Shown here one piece after another: positions 47,113 through 57,523 of a stretch of DNA of 64,000 bases. Origin of the DNA: Lonsdalea britannica (lineage in GTDB: Bacteria; Pseudomonadota; Gammaproteobacteria; Enterobacterales; Enterobacteriaceae); contig NZ_LUTN01000017.1 of assembly GCF_002111595.1 (NCBI RefSeq), positions 1-64,000 of the forward strand. The letters run 5' to 3'. The notes under the pieces are model-generated. The model searched no databases and was not told the origin of the DNA. It worked only from the letters and a program-made list of their open reading frames with translations. The stretch's first letter is position 1. Each line of letters opens with the position of its first letter. The position numbers were made by a program, and so were the translations under genes.

Positions 47113-48855
47113 ATGTTCAGCTTAGACACCTTATTGCAGGATCTGGCTCCGCATAGACACACGCCGACCTGGCAACGCACGGTATTACGAACGCTGTTAT
47201 TTGAGCAGGAAATGCAGCAGTTCGCCCAACGCAATCCCCACCTACGGGGGCTCGATCTGGTAGAAGAGATACTGGACTATTTCGACCTCAACTGTGAAAT
47301 GGTCGAAGGCGATTTGGAAAACATCCCCAGCCACGGTCCGGTGGTTCTGGTGGCGAATCATCCCATCGGCTCGCTGGACGGACTCGCCCTGCTGCGCCAT
47401 GTCGCCAGCGTGAGGCCGGATGTCCGTATCGTCGCCAGCCAGCTGCTTTCCTACGTAGAACCGCTGAAATCGCTGTTCTTCTCCGTCGACAACTTCAGTA
47501 ACCGCACCAACCGTCAGCAAATCGCCAATATTCAAAATCATCTCAATCAGGATGGCGCCGTCATTCTGTTTCCGGCCGGAGAAGTATCGCGCATCAGTTT
47601 GCATGGCATTCGCGACGGCCACTGGCACAGCGGATTTATCCGGATGGCGGCCAAAGCGCGCGCGCCGATTGTTCCGATTCACATCAAGGGCCGCAACAGC
47701 GGACTGTTTTACCTTTCCTCCCTGATTTATCGCCCGTTATCCACGCTGCTACTGGTGAGAGAGATGTTTCATCAGCGCGGCAATAAATTAAGCCTGCGCA
47801 TCGGCCCGCAAATCCCCTACTCGACCTGGAGTCAGGGTGAATGGCAGGCCAACGATATGGCGGCTCGTTTCCGTCGCCATGTCTACCGTTTAGGTCAGGG
47901 CAAGCCGGGCTGCTTCGCCGGAGAGAAGCCAATCGCGCTGCCGGAAGATCGGTCGCGGCTGAAACAGGCGCTGACCGAATGCGACGTGCTGGGCACCACC
48001 CCGGACGGTAAAACGATTTATCTCTATCAGCGCAAAGACGAAGACTATTCGCCGATCCTGCGCGAACTGGGCCGACTGCGTGAAATCGCCTTCCGCGCCG
48101 TCGGCGAAGGCTGTGGGCTGAGACGCGATCTGGACCATTTCGACGACCACTATCTCCATTTGGTGCTTTGGGATGAAGAGAAGCTGGATATCGTGGGGGC
48201 CTACCGTTTCACCACCACCGCCCACCGGGATCCGCATCAGCTGTACAGCCATAATCTGTTTCAGTACGGCAGCGAGATGGAGACGATACTGGCCAACGGC
48301 ATTGAGCTGGGACGCAGCTTCATTCAGCCCAAGTATTGGGGCAAGCGCGGACTGGAATATCTGTGGCTGGGTATCGGCGCTTATGTGGCGCGCTATCCGC
48401 AGTACCGTTATCTGTTCGGCCCGGTGTCACTCTCCGGCACGCTGCCCATTGCCGCCCGGGATCTGCTGGTGGCGTTCTATCGGCTGTATTTCCCACCGCG
48501 TCAGCCGCTGGCTCGCTCGCGACGCCCTTACCCGGCATCGTTGCCGGATGTGCTGAAGCAGTTCGAGGGGAACGACTACCCGCAAGACCTCACGCGCCTC
48601 AAGAGTATGCTCAACAACCTCGGCTGCGCGATCCCCACGCTTTACAAGCAGTATTCCGAGCTCAGTGAAACCGGCGGCGTACAATTCATCGATTTCGGTA
48701 TCGACCCGGACTTCAACAACTGCATCGACGGACTGGTGCTGGTGGACCTACAGCAGCTTAAGCCCTCTCGTTACCAACGTTATATTGCGCCGTTCGCTGT
48801 GGAACCCGTGATCCACGACGCGCCAGCAAGCGACAAAACCGACGCGCTGGGCTAA
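47113..48855 (+). CDS. olsF: OlsF-type bifunctional acyltransferase for ornithine lipid synthesis
   Basis: A 580-residue protein with two acyltransferase parts. The N-terminal PlsC-like domain (about 55-270) has ANHPIGSLDG near 82-90 and LFPAGEVSRI, like OlsA-type O-acyltransferases. The C-terminal GNAT-like OlsB domain (about 315-490) has LGRLREIAFRAVGEGCG, VGAYRFTT and ELGRSFIQPKYWG. In the OlsF family the C-terminal half N-acylates ornithine with a 3-hydroxyacyl-ACP and the N-terminal half adds the second acyl chain, giving a phosphorus-free membrane lipid. GGAG precedes ATG at 47113. The family call is from domain layout; acting on ornithine is inferred. Confidence 0.8.
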   Translation: MFSLDTLLQDLAPHRHTPTWQRTVLRTLLFEQEMQQFAQRNPHLRGLDLVEEILDYFDLNCEMVEGDLENIPSHGPVVLVANHPIGSLDGLALLRHVASVRPDVRIVASQLLSYVEPLKSLFFSVDNFSNRTNRQQIANIQNHLNQDGAVILFPAGEVSRISLHGIRDGHWHSGFIRMAAKARAPIVPIHIKGRNSGLFYLSSLIYRPLSTLLLVREMFHQRGNKLSLRIGPQIPYSTWSQGEWQANDMAARFRRHVYRLGQGKPGCFAGEKPIALPEDRSRLKQALTECDVLGTTPDGKTIYLYQRKDEDYSPILRELGRLREIAFRAVGEGCGLRRDLDHFDDHYLHLVLWDEEKLDIVGAYRFTTTAHRDPHQLYSHNLFQYGSEMETILANGIELGRSFIQPKYWGKRGLEYLWLGIGAYVARYPQYRYLFGPVSLSGTLPIAARDLLVAFYRLYFPPRQPLARSRRPYPASLPDVLKQFEGNDYPQDLTRLKSMLNNLGCAIPTLYKQYSELSETGGVQFIDFGIDPDFNNCIDGLVLVDLQQLKPSRYQRYIAPFAVEPVIHDAPASDKTDALG

Positions 48856-49086
48856 CCGAGACACAAAGCAGGTACAGGGACTCGGTTACCTGCCCAGGCC
48901 CGGTGCTTTTCCTTTTTGCTCAGACATATACCGCTCAGACACCTGACGCCAGGCTGACAATCACAACATCAGTTCACAATTTTGACCATCCCAGCGCGCC
49001 CGTGCGGCGCGTTATTCATCTACGCTTTTTTGTACAGATACTGCCCATCGAAGAGATGCCCACGTTGTCATAAGGAGCGAAAGCCT

Positions 49087-50808
49087 ATGAAGCAAACCGT
49101 TGCCGATTTCGTAGCAAAAACGCTGGAAAGCGCCGGAGTCAAACGTATTTGGGGAGTCACCGGAGATTCACTGAACGGACTCAGCGACAGCCTGAACCGC
49201 ATGGGCACCCTCGAATGGATGCCCACCCGTCACGAAGAGGTCGCCGCTTTCGCCGCTGGCGCCGAAGCGCAATTGACCGGAGAACTGGCCGTTTGCGCAG
49301 GCTCTTGTGGCCCAGGTAACCTTCATCTGATTAACGGACTGTTCGACTGCCACCGAAACCACGTCCCGGTGCTCGCCATCGCCGCGCACATCCCTTCCAG
49401 TGAGATCGGCAGCAACTATTTTCAGGAAACTCACCCGCAGGAGCTGTTCCGTGAATGCAGCCACTATTGCGAACTGATTTCCAATCCTGAACAGCTTCCG
49501 CAAGTGCTGGCTATCGCCCTCCGCAAAGCGATCCTCAATCGTGGGGTGTCGGTGATTGTGCTGCCCGGCGACGTCGCGCTGAAACCTGCGCCCGAAGGCG
49601 CATCGACGGATTGGTATCCTATTCCGGCGCCGCGCGTGCTGCCGGAGGACAGCGAGCTGCACAAGCTGGCCGAACTGTTGAACGAATCCAAAAATATCAC
49701 TCTGATGTGCGGCAACGGCTGCGCGGATGCGCACGATGACGTCGTACAGTTGGCCGCCACGCTACAAGCGCCGGTCGTCCACGCGCTGCGGGGCAAAGAG
49801 TACATCGAATACGACAATCCCTACAGCGTTGGCATGACCGGGCTCATCGGCTTTTCATCCGGCTACCACGCAATGATGAACGCCGACACGGTGTTGCTGC
49901 TGGGAACCCAATTCCCCTACCGCGCGTTCTATCCGACGGATGCCAAAATTATCCAGATCGACATCAATCCCGGCAGCATCGGCTCCCACTGCCGCGTCGA
50001 TATGGCGCTGCTGGGCGACATCAAATCGACCCTGACGGCGCTGCTGCCGCTGCTGGATCAGAAGGACGACCGCCACTTCCTTGATAAAGCGCTGAAACAC
50101 TATGTCGAGGCGCGTAAAGGACTGGACGATCTGGCGACGCCGAACGACAAACAGGAGATCCACCCTCAATATCTCGCCCAGCAAATCAGCCACTATGCCA
50201 GCGAAGACGCCATCTTCACCTGCGACGTGGGCACACCCACCGTTTGGGCCGCGCGTTACCTGAAAATGAACGGCAAACGCCGCCTGATCGGTTCCTTCAG
50301 CCACGGTTCGATGGCTAACGCGATGCCTCAGGCGCTGGGCGCACAGTCGGTCGATCCTAACCGACAGGTGGTGTCATTCAGCGGCGACGGCGGCTTTACC
50401 ATGCTGATGGGCGATTTCCTGTCCGTCGCGCAGCTCAAACTGCCGGTGAAAATCGTGGTGTTTAATAACAGCGTACTGGGATTCGTCGCGATGGAGATGA
50501 AGGCGGGCGGCTATCTGACGGATGGCACCGAACTGCACAATCCCAACTTCGCGGACATCGCCAACGCCTGCGGCATCAAGGGCATCCGTGTGGAGAAAGC
50601 GTCCGAGCTGAACGCCGCGCTGGAAGAGACTTTCGCCCACGACGGCCCGGTGCTGCTGGATGTCGTGACCGCCACGGACGAACTGGTGATGCCGCCGGAA
50701 ATCAAGCTGGAACAGGCCAAGGGCTTTAGCCTGTACATGCTGCGCGCCATCATCAACGGGCGCGGCGACGAGGTGATCGATCTGGCGAAAACCAACTGGC
50801 TGCGCTAG
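49087..50808 (+). CDS. poxB: Pyruvate dehydrogenase (quinone), pyruvate oxidase
   Basis: A 573-residue thiamine diphosphate and FAD enzyme that oxidises pyruvate to acetate and CO2 and feeds ubiquinone. The TPP motif is [15 protein letters not shown] to [10 protein letters not shown]; the N-terminal catalytic Glu lies in [13 protein letters not shown]. The C-terminal lipid-binding peptide [17 protein letters not shown] is conserved, so membrane activation should work. AAGGAG ten bases before ATG at 49087 decides against a longer frame. In E. coli poxB is elsewhere and RpoS-dependent. Confidence 0.96.
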   Translation: MKQTVADFVAKTLESAGVKRIWGVTGDSLNGLSDSLNRMGTLEWMPTRHEEVAAFAAGAEAQLTGELAVCAGSCGPGNLHLINGLFDCHRNHVPVLAIAAHIPSSEIGSNYFQETHPQELFRECSHYCELISNPEQLPQVLAIALRKAILNRGVSVIVLPGDVALKPAPEGASTDWYPIPAPRVLPEDSELHKLAELLNESKNITLMCGNGCADAHDDVVQLAATLQAPVVHALRGKEYIEYDNPYSVGMTGLIGFSSGYHAMMNADTVLLLGTQFPYRAFYPTDAKIIQIDINPGSIGSHCRVDMALLGDIKSTLTALLPLLDQKDDRHFLDKALKHYVEARKGLDDLATPNDKQEIHPQYLAQQISHYASEDAIFTCDVGTPTVWAARYLKMNGKRRLIGSFSHGSMANAMPQALGAQSVDPNRQVVSFSGDGGFTMLMGDFLSVAQLKLPVKIVVFNNSVLGFVAMEMKAGGYLTDGTELHNPNFADIANACGIKGIRVEKASELNAALEETFAHDGPVLLDVVTATDELVMPPEIKLEQAKGFSLYMLRAIINGRGDEVIDLAKTNWLR

Positions 50809-50829
50809 CGGGCCGCTAGCGCAAGACGG

Positions 50830-52111
50830 TCAGTCGTTTAAGGCGGAACGGAAGTCCCGCAGCGGCTGGCCGTTATACACCTGCCGGGGGCGATAGAGGG
50901 TCAGCCCCTGCTCATGCATCTCCTTCCAATGGGCGATCCAACCGCTAGTGCGCCCTACGGCGGCAATGACCGGGAACATCGCTGGCGGAAGCTTCATCGC
51001 CTTGAGGATCACCGCTGTATAGAAATCGGCGCTGGGTAGAGTCGATGCTCAAGGAAATAGGCATCGGTCAATGCCACATGCTCCAGTTCCATCGCCACCT
51101 GCAGCAAGTCGTCGGCCATCCCCAGTTCATTCAGCACTTCATAGCAGGTTTTACGCAGGATCGCCGCGCGGGGATCAAAATGGTGATACACGGAGTTGCC
51201 GAATCCCATCAGTTGCATCGCGCTACCGCCCTCCTTCGCCCGACGCACAAATTCAGGAACGCGATCCACCGTTTTAATCTCGCCCAGCATTCGCATACAG
51301 CTTCGTTCGCGCCGCCGTGTCGCGGCCCCCACATGGACGCCAGCCCTGCCGCGATACAGGCGAACGGGTTGGCGCCGGACGACCCGGACGCCCGGACCGC
51401 CATCGTCGACGGACACTGCCCGTGGTCGGCATGCAGGATCAGAATACGGTTCATCGCCCGTTCGAGGACGGGGTTCACCTCATAGGTTTCCGCCTGAATG
51501 GAGAACAGCATGTGCATGAAATTCGCGGTATAAGAGAGCGAATTCCGTGGATAAACCGCAGGCTGCTCAATGGAATATTTGTAGCTCATGGCGGCCAATG
51601 TCGGCATCTTCGAGAGCAGCCGCACGGCCGCCAGTTCCCGGTGTTCGGGTTCTTCCACGTTCAGCACATCGTGATAGAACGCCGCCAGCGCCCCGACGAC
51701 GGCGCACATCAGCGCCATCGGATGAGAGTCCCGGCGGAAGCCGCTGCACATTCGGCTAATCTGCTCGTGGATCAGCGTGTGACGGGTGATCGTCTCCGAA
51801 AAGGCATCGTACTCCTTCCGTGAAGGCGCTTCGCCGTGCAGCAGGATAAAGCAGACCTCAAGGAAATCGCACTGTTCCGCCAGCTGTTCGACGGGGAATC
51901 CACGATGCAGCAGCACGCTGTCGACAGGATCGATATAGGTGATCGCGGACTCGCAGCCTGCCGTGTTGGCGAAGCCGGGATCGAAGCTGCATAGATCTTT
52001 ATCGCCCAACGGGCGGACATCCACCGCCTCTCTTCCCATCACGCCGCGGCGAATCTCCAGCGTGATCTCCTCCTGCCCGCTCATCGTCAGCGTGGATGTT
52101 TTTACTGTCAT
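50830..52111 (-). pseudogene. Citrate synthase paralogue, two frameshifts and a missing catalytic His
   Basis: A type II citrate synthase relative that would be 427 residues after repair, the length of E. coli GltA. Frame breaks occur at about 51297 (one base after GGANEAV) and at 51034-51036 (CCC for CCCC, YPSADFYTAV). His264-equivalent (GPRHGGAN), Asp362-equivalent (SADFY) and the arginines in DPRAA, GRTSGW and YRPRQ are kept. The catalytic His305 in the usual GFGHRVY is replaced: GFGNSVY. It faces poxB across 21 bases. I do not assign gltA, which normally lies with sdh genes. Confidence 0.82.
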
Positions 52112-52379
52112 GCCTCAATCTCCCGACCGAATGAACGCACTTACCCCGTCATACTGGCGTAGGCGGTCTAAAATCATTATGGCATCGCTGCCCCTTGTTC
52201 AATTAATACGCTAATTCAGCGTTAAGTCACAACAATCTGGCGGAATTTTGATGCAGGTAAACGTTCGCCGCAGCCCGCTGGCGCGCCGCGTCTGCGTCGG
52301 CTGGCATTTTTCGCCGTCAATCCGTATAACTATCGCAAGCTTTTACACCCCTTAATTGAAGACGAGTGATATCAACCTC

Positions 52380-54697
52380 ATGAATGCCTCATTAAGCCAT
52401 ATCATCGCCCAGGAGCTGAGCGCCCGCACCGAGCAGGTCAGCGCTGCGGTTCAACTGTTGGACGAGGGAAATACCGTCCCTTTCATCGCCCGTTATCGTA
52501 AAGAAGTGACCGGCGGACTGGATGATACGCAGCTGCGTCAGCTGGAAGCCCGGCTGGGTTATCTGCGCGAGTTGGAAGATCGTCGCCAGACTATTCTGAA
52601 ATCCATCGACGATCAGGGAAAACTCACCGACGATTTGGCGCAGTCCATTCGCACCACGCTCAGCAAAACCGAGCTGGAAGATCTCTACCTGCCGTATAAA
52701 CCCAAGCGCCGCACGCGCGGTCAGATTGCTATCGAGGCGGGCCTTGAGCCGCTGGCGGACAGCCTATGGAACGACCCGTCCCAGACGCCGGAAAACGCCG
52801 CTGAAGCCTATATTGACGCCGACAAAGGCGTGGCCGACGTCAAAGCCGCGCTGGACGGCGCGCGCTACATCCTGATGGAGCGTTTCTCCGAAGACGCCGC
52901 CCTGCTGGCGAAGGTACGTGACTACCTGTGGAAAAACGCGCATCTGGTCTCCCGGATGGCGGAAGGCAAAGAGGAAGAAGGCGCGAAGTTCCGCGACTAT
53001 TTCGACCATCACGAGCCTATCGCGCAGGTGCCGTCCCACCGCGCGCTGGCGATGTTTCGCGGTCGCAACGAAGGCATTCTGCAACTGGCGCTCAACGCCG
53101 ATCCACAGTTCGATGAACCGCCGCGCGAAAGCTACTGCGAGCAGATCATCATCGACCATCTGGGCCTGCGGCTGAACAACGCCCCTGCCGACGGCTGGCG
53201 TCGCGCGGTCGTCAACTGGACCTGGCGTATCAAGGTGTTGATGCATCTGGAAACCGAGCTGATGAGCAGCGTGCGCGAAAAAGCCGAAGACGAAGCCATC
53301 AACGTGTTTGCCCGCAACCTGAACGATCTATTGATGGCCGCGCCTGCCGGAATGCGCGCCACGATGGGGCTGGACCCCGGCCTGCGCACCGGCGTTAAAG
53401 TCGCGGTCGTGGACGCCACCGGCAAACTGGTCGCGACCGACACCATCTATCCGCATACCGGTCAGGCCGCGAAGGCCGCCGCCAGCGTCGCTGCGCTTTG
53501 CATAAAGCATCAGGTGGAGTTGGTCGCCATCGGTAACGGCACCGCCTCACGCGAAACCGAGCGTTTCTTCCTCGATACCCAGAAACAGTTCCCGGCCATC
53601 AACGCTCAGAAGGTGATCGTCAGCGAAGCGGGCGCTTCGGTGTACTCCGCCTCCGAGCTGGCCGCGCTGGAATTCCCGAATCTCGATGTCTCGCTGCGCG
53701 GAGCGGTTTCCATTGCCCGCCGACTGCAAGACCCGCTGTCCGAGCTGGTGAAGATTGAACCGAAATCCATCGGCGTCGGCCAATACCAGCACGATGTCAG
53801 CCAGACGCTGCTGGCTAAAAAGCTGGATGCCGTGGTGGAAGACTGCGTGAACGCCGTCGGGGTGGATCTGAATACCGCCTCCGTGCCGCTGTTGACCCGC
53901 GTCGCGGGCCTGACCCGCATGATGGCGCAGAACATCGTCAACTGGCGCGACGAGAACGGCCGCTTCCTTAACCGTGCGCAACTGTTGAAAGTCAGCCGTC
54001 TCGGCCCTAAAGCTTTTGAACAATGCGCCGGATTCCTGCGCATCAACCACGGCGACAATCCGCTGGATGCCTCCACGGTTCACCCGGAAGCTATCCGGTG
54101 GTGGAACGCATTCTGGCCGCCACCGAGCAGAAACTGCAGGAGCTGATGGGCGACTCCACGGCGCTGCGCTCGCTAAAAGCCAGCGAATTCACCGACGAAC
54201 GCTTTGGTATTCCTACTGTGACCGACATCATCAAAGAGCTGGAAAAACCGGGGCGCGACCCGCGTCCTGAGTTCAAAACCGCCAGCTTCGCCGAAGGCGT
54301 AGAGACGATGAACGATCTGCTGCCGGGCATGATCTTGGAAGGCGCCGTCACCAACGTCACCAACTTCGGCGCCTTCGTGGATATCGGCGTTCATCAGGAT
54401 GGGCTGGTGCATATCTCCTCGCTGGCGAACCGCTATGTGGAAGATCCGCATACGGTGGTCAAAGCTGGCGATATCGTCAAGGTGAAGGTGTTGGAAGTGG
54501 ATTTGCAGCGTAAACGCATTGCGCTGACGATGCGTCTGGATGAGCAGCCGGGAGAAACCGGCGCGCGTCGCGGCGGTCAAGACTCAGCGCAGCCGCGCAA
54601 ACCGTCCGCCAACAAACCGCGTCCGCGTGCGGCCAGCACATCGGCTGGCAACAGTGCGATGAGCGACGCGCTGGCGGCGGCGTTCAAAAAACGCTAA
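52380..54697 (+). pseudogene. tex: Tex (YhgF) RNA-binding transcription accessory protein, frameshifted
   Basis: The 772-residue repaired protein has the Tex N-domain, a YqgF/RNase H-like domain ([17 protein letters not shown] near 320), helix-hairpin-helix units and a C-terminal S1 domain ([20 protein letters not shown] near 650). At about 54091 one base is missing in GAAGC-TATCCG; repair reads [16 protein letters not shown] and continues to 54697. The broken frame ends at 54146. ATG at 52380 aligns with E. coli. The feo genes that follow in E. coli are absent. Confidence 0.93.
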
Positions 54698-54702
54698 CGC
54701 GA

Positions 54703-55124
54703 CTAAGAGGGAGCACGCGACAGGCGTTCTCCCTCTGCGTTCAGGGTCGTCAATAATCCCCTATAATCTCCTAGTCCCATCACGCAAGGCAGCTTCAGCT
54801 TGCCGGCGACAATGCCAAACGCCCCGTCGTGGCTCATATCCAAACCCGCACAGTAGCAACACGCTGCATCGGTTCATTGCCGCTCGCACCACACTGCTCG
54901 TCAGGCCGCCTTTCAAAGACTTGATGATCGTGCCGTTGTCGAAAATGATATCCCGGAGATGGCGGCGAGTACGTCAGCATGTGAAGGTTTTCCTGAACGT
55001 GCTCGTTGAACGAATCGGTTTCGGTGAGGGAGAGGAGAACGTCAGATGAGAAAATATCGCCCGGCGAGCGCTCGCATCCTCCTGAAAACCGATGCGGCCC
55101 ACACGGGCGATCGTGAAAGACGAA
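54703..55124 (-). pseudogene. Decayed gene remnant of unknown family
   Basis: No full open frame exists, but the reverse strand gives stretches in different frames with coding character: VGRIGFQEDASARRAIFSHL, then SLTETDSFNEHVQENLHML, RDIIFDNGTIIKSLKGGL with TSSVVRAAMNR, and CAGLDMSHDGAFGIVAGKLK with LPCVMGLGDYRGLL, ending RAPS and a stop at 54703. At least three frame changes separate them. I do not recognise the family. It lies directly after the ABC permease gene. It could be the relic of an accessory gene of that operon or of an unrelated gene. Confidence 0.4.
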
Positions 55125-56357
55125 TTACGCTTCCCGCAGCGCCTGCGCCGGAGAGTGTCGCCAGGACAGCATCGCAGGAACGGTCAATACCACCGCCGCG
55201 ATGACCAGCAGTAGCAGCGCGAACTGAATGTCCTCCTCGCCGAGCGTGACCGGCAGCACAAAGCCGCTTTTCTCACTCATCACGACGGCGATCGCTTTCG
55301 CCGCCAGATAGCCCAGCCCGACGCCCGCTAGAATGCCTGCGCCGACCAGCAGCATCAGTCCGGACCAGACCAGTAAAAAGATTCCGGAACGCGGTGCGCC
55401 AAAGGCGCGCAGCGCGCCAATCTGTCTGCGGCGCTGATGCAGATGCAACACGGCGACCATCGCGACGGCAATGCCCACCAGCCCCTGGGTGCCCATCGCC
55501 ACGTAATCCAGCAGCAGACGGATATCCCCCAGAATGCCGTAGAGTTTCACCAAAACCTCGCCGGGAAAGACCGCCAGCGTGCTGTCCGTACGGAACTGGG
55601 CGCGCAGTTGATAAGCCCCGGCAATGCTTTTCGGTTTAACCACGATGGCGGGTACGCCCGCGGGCATCCCGGCGTGATGCTCCTCCGCTTCGTCGCCATC
55701 GTGATGATGTTCGCCCTCTTCGTCGTGTTCATGTCCCGGCACGGCGATGCCATGCACCCGCCAGACCGCCGTGACCGGCACCAGTATGGCGCGATCCCAG
55801 GCGCTGCCGTCTTCCGGCAGCACGCCAACAACGGTGTAATGGACATGCTCGTGCGCGTGCGCGCCGCTTTCACCGACGCGGCCGTGGATCGGGCTAAAGG
55901 TATCGCCGGGTTTCAAGCCTGTATGCGCACCGACAACGGCGTCGAAATCCTGTTCAAACACCCGCCCGCTCTGGAGCGCTCGCTTGCCGTTATCGGTAAC
56001 CAGCGGGGCCGTCGTTCCCACAACCGGCATCCCCTGATAGAAATCGCCGAACGCCACCGGCGCAGCCCACTCGACCAGCGGATGATGCTCCAGCGTGTCC
56101 AGCACCGCCGCCGGGATCAGCGTCAACGCCGACGGCTGGAGAAACACCGACGACAGCACCAGCTGCGTTTCGCTGCCCGGCGCGCCGATCACCAGATCGA
56201 AACGATCCGCCGCACGCGCGCTCCCTTGCTGTAACGCTCGCTCCTGCAGGTTTACCGCAATGCTCAGCGCCGTCGCCAGCGCGATCAGCAGCATGACGAC
56301 CAACATACCGGGCCACAGCCTGCGCATATCAGCGCCTAATAACGTCCAGGGGATCAT
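55125..56357 (-). CDS. FtsX/MacB-type ABC permease with histidine-rich loop
   Basis: A 410-residue inner membrane protein with one N-terminal segment (about 15-35), a large periplasmic domain and three C-terminal segments, the FtsX/LolE layout. The periplasmic part has two His clusters, HAHEHVHY near 165 and HEHDEEGEHHHDGDEAEEHH near 206-230, typical of metal handling. With the ATPase and DUF3299 neighbour it resembles the Zur-controlled PA4063-PA4066 genes and the Vibrio zrg zinc system. Zinc transport is inferred. It overlaps the ATPase gene by four bases. Confidence 0.82.
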   Translation of the reverse strand: MIPWTLLGADMRRLWPGMLVVMLLIALATALSIAVNLQERALQQGSARAADRFDLVIGAPGSETQLVLSSVFLQPSALTLIPAAVLDTLEHHPLVEWAAPVAFGDFYQGMPVVGTTAPLVTDNGKRALQSGRVFEQDFDAVVGAHTGLKPGDTFSPIHGRVGESGAHAHEHVHYTVVGVLPEDGSAWDRAILVPVTAVWRVHGIAVPGHEHDEEGEHHHDGDEAEEHHAGMPAGVPAIVVKPKSIAGAYQLRAQFRTDSTLAVFPGEVLVKLYGILGDIRLLLDYVAMGTQGLVGIAVAMVAVLHLHQRRRQIGALRAFGAPRSGIFLLVWSGLMLLVGAGILAGVGLGYLAAKAIAVVMSEKSGFVLPVTLGEEDIQFALLLLVIAAVVLTVPAMLSWRHSPAQALREA

Positions 56358-57040
56358 GCCGTTTGCTCCTTCTTTTTCTCATCCGACACGATGCGCCCCT
56401 GTTCCAGCCGGATGCAGCGCGCCATCCCCTCGGAGAGCTGACGATCGTGCGTGACCGTGATCAGCGTCGTGTGAGTGTCCCGCGCCAGCGCGATCAACAG
56501 CTCGGCGATCTGTTGGCCGTTATGACGATCCAGACTGGCGGTCGGCTCATCGGCGACGATCATGTCCGGCTCGCCCAGCAGCGCTCGCGCCACCGCGACC
56601 CGCTGTTTTTCACCGCGAGACAGTCGTTCCACCACCCGCTTTCCGGTATCCAGTCCCACGCGGTCCAGCAGCTCCGCCGCCCGCATTTTCAGCGCGTGGG
56701 GAATCCGCCAATGGTGAAAGCGCGCAGGCAGTAAGACGTTTTCCAGCGCCGACAGACCGGGAAATAAATGAAAGTCCTGCATGACCAAACCGATATGGCG
56801 GGCGCGCCAGCGGTCGCGGCCCGCTTCGCTCAGGGTTAGCAACTCCTGTTGGTCCCACCGCACCGATCCGCTGGCCCGTCCGTCCAGCCCCGTCATGACG
56901 TTGATCAGGGTCGTTTTGCCCGATCCCGACGGCCCAACGATAGCGACCCGCTCGCCTTCCGCAATATGAAGATGCGGAATGTCCAGGACCGGCTCCGGCA
57001 GATCGGGGAACCTCACCTGCAATTGCGTCATCTGTATCAT
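56354..57040 (-). CDS. ABC transporter ATP-binding protein (LolD/MacB class)
   Basis: A 228-residue ATPase with Walker A GPSGSGKTTLIN near 38, signature LSRGEKQRVAVARALL near 140, Walker B MIVADEPTASLD and H-loop VTHDRQ. It powers the adjacent FtsX-like permease. Two ATGs lie close together; the one at 57040 has AGGAG nine bases ahead, whereas the one at 57046 is only three away. It starts just after the DUF3299 gene and overlaps the permease. Confidence 0.88.
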   Translation of the reverse strand: MIQMTQLQVRFPDLPEPVLDIPHLHIAEGERVAIVGPSGSGKTTLINVMTGLDGRASGSVRWDQQELLTLSEAGRDRWRARHIGLVMQDFHLFPGLSALENVLLPARFHHWRIPHALKMRAAELLDRVGLDTGKRVVERLSRGEKQRVAVARALLGEPDMIVADEPTASLDRHNGQQIAELLIALARDTHTTLITVTHDRQLSEGMARCIRLEQGRIVSDEKKKEQTA

Positions 57041-57052
57041 CGCCATCGGCTC

Positions 57053-57517
57053 CTAAGGCGTTTTGAAGTGCGCATCGCGCAGACGTAACAAGCTGACGAA
57101 CCCGCTGTCCGGATCGGTCCACGACCCATATTCCAGTACGCCGTCCACCTCGATAATGGTGTTGTTCTGCACGAAGGTCTGCCGCTTGCCGAGATAAACC
57201 ACCACGATGTCTTCCGGCCAGTCGGCATCCGACGAACAAAACGGACACAGCGCCATCGGCATTTTGGTCAGGACGAAAAACTGCGCTTCTGCCTTTAACG
57301 GCGGCGCCATGAATCCCCGCATTTTCACCCGTTGGCCCGCCAGCGTTTTCACATCGTTGGAAAACTCGGCCCCCAGCACGCCGAACGACGCATACAGTTT
57401 GTCGAACGAGAGTTCAGGCACCGAAGCCGCCCGCACAGGCTGCATCACGCTTAGGGAAAAAATAAGCAGGAACAGCGGGGCCATCAGCCCCGCCGCAAAA
57501 CGTGTTAACCGTGACAT
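57053..57517 (-). CDS. DUF3299 exported protein
   Basis: A 154-residue protein with a signal peptide (hydrophobic about 7-25, cleavage after VRA). The mature part has GFMAPPLKAEAQFFVLTKMP and the cysteine pair in CPFCSSDADWP, which may bind metal or form a disulfide. DUF3299 proteins occur with zinc-linked ABC genes in Pseudomonas and Vibrio. Biochemical function is unknown. It starts six bases after the phosphatase gene. Confidence 0.8.
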   Translation of the reverse strand: MSRLTRFAAGLMAPLFLLIFSLSVMQPVRAASVPELSFDKLYASFGVLGAEFSNDVKTLAGQRVKMRGFMAPPLKAEAQFFVLTKMPMALCPFCSSDADWPEDIVVVYLGKRQTFVQNNTIIEVDGVLEYGSWTDPDSGFVSLLRLRDAHFKTP

Positions 57518-57523
57518 AACACG

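Noticed and set aside
50830-52111. Calling this gene gltA, the main citrate synthase
   Set aside because: The normal gltA sits by sdhCDAB; this copy lies by poxB and lacks catalytic His305, so a symbol would mislead.
54023-54697. Separate S1-domain gene downstream of a shortened tex
   Set aside because: The two pieces join into standard Tex with one added base at 54091, and the second has no start signal of its own.
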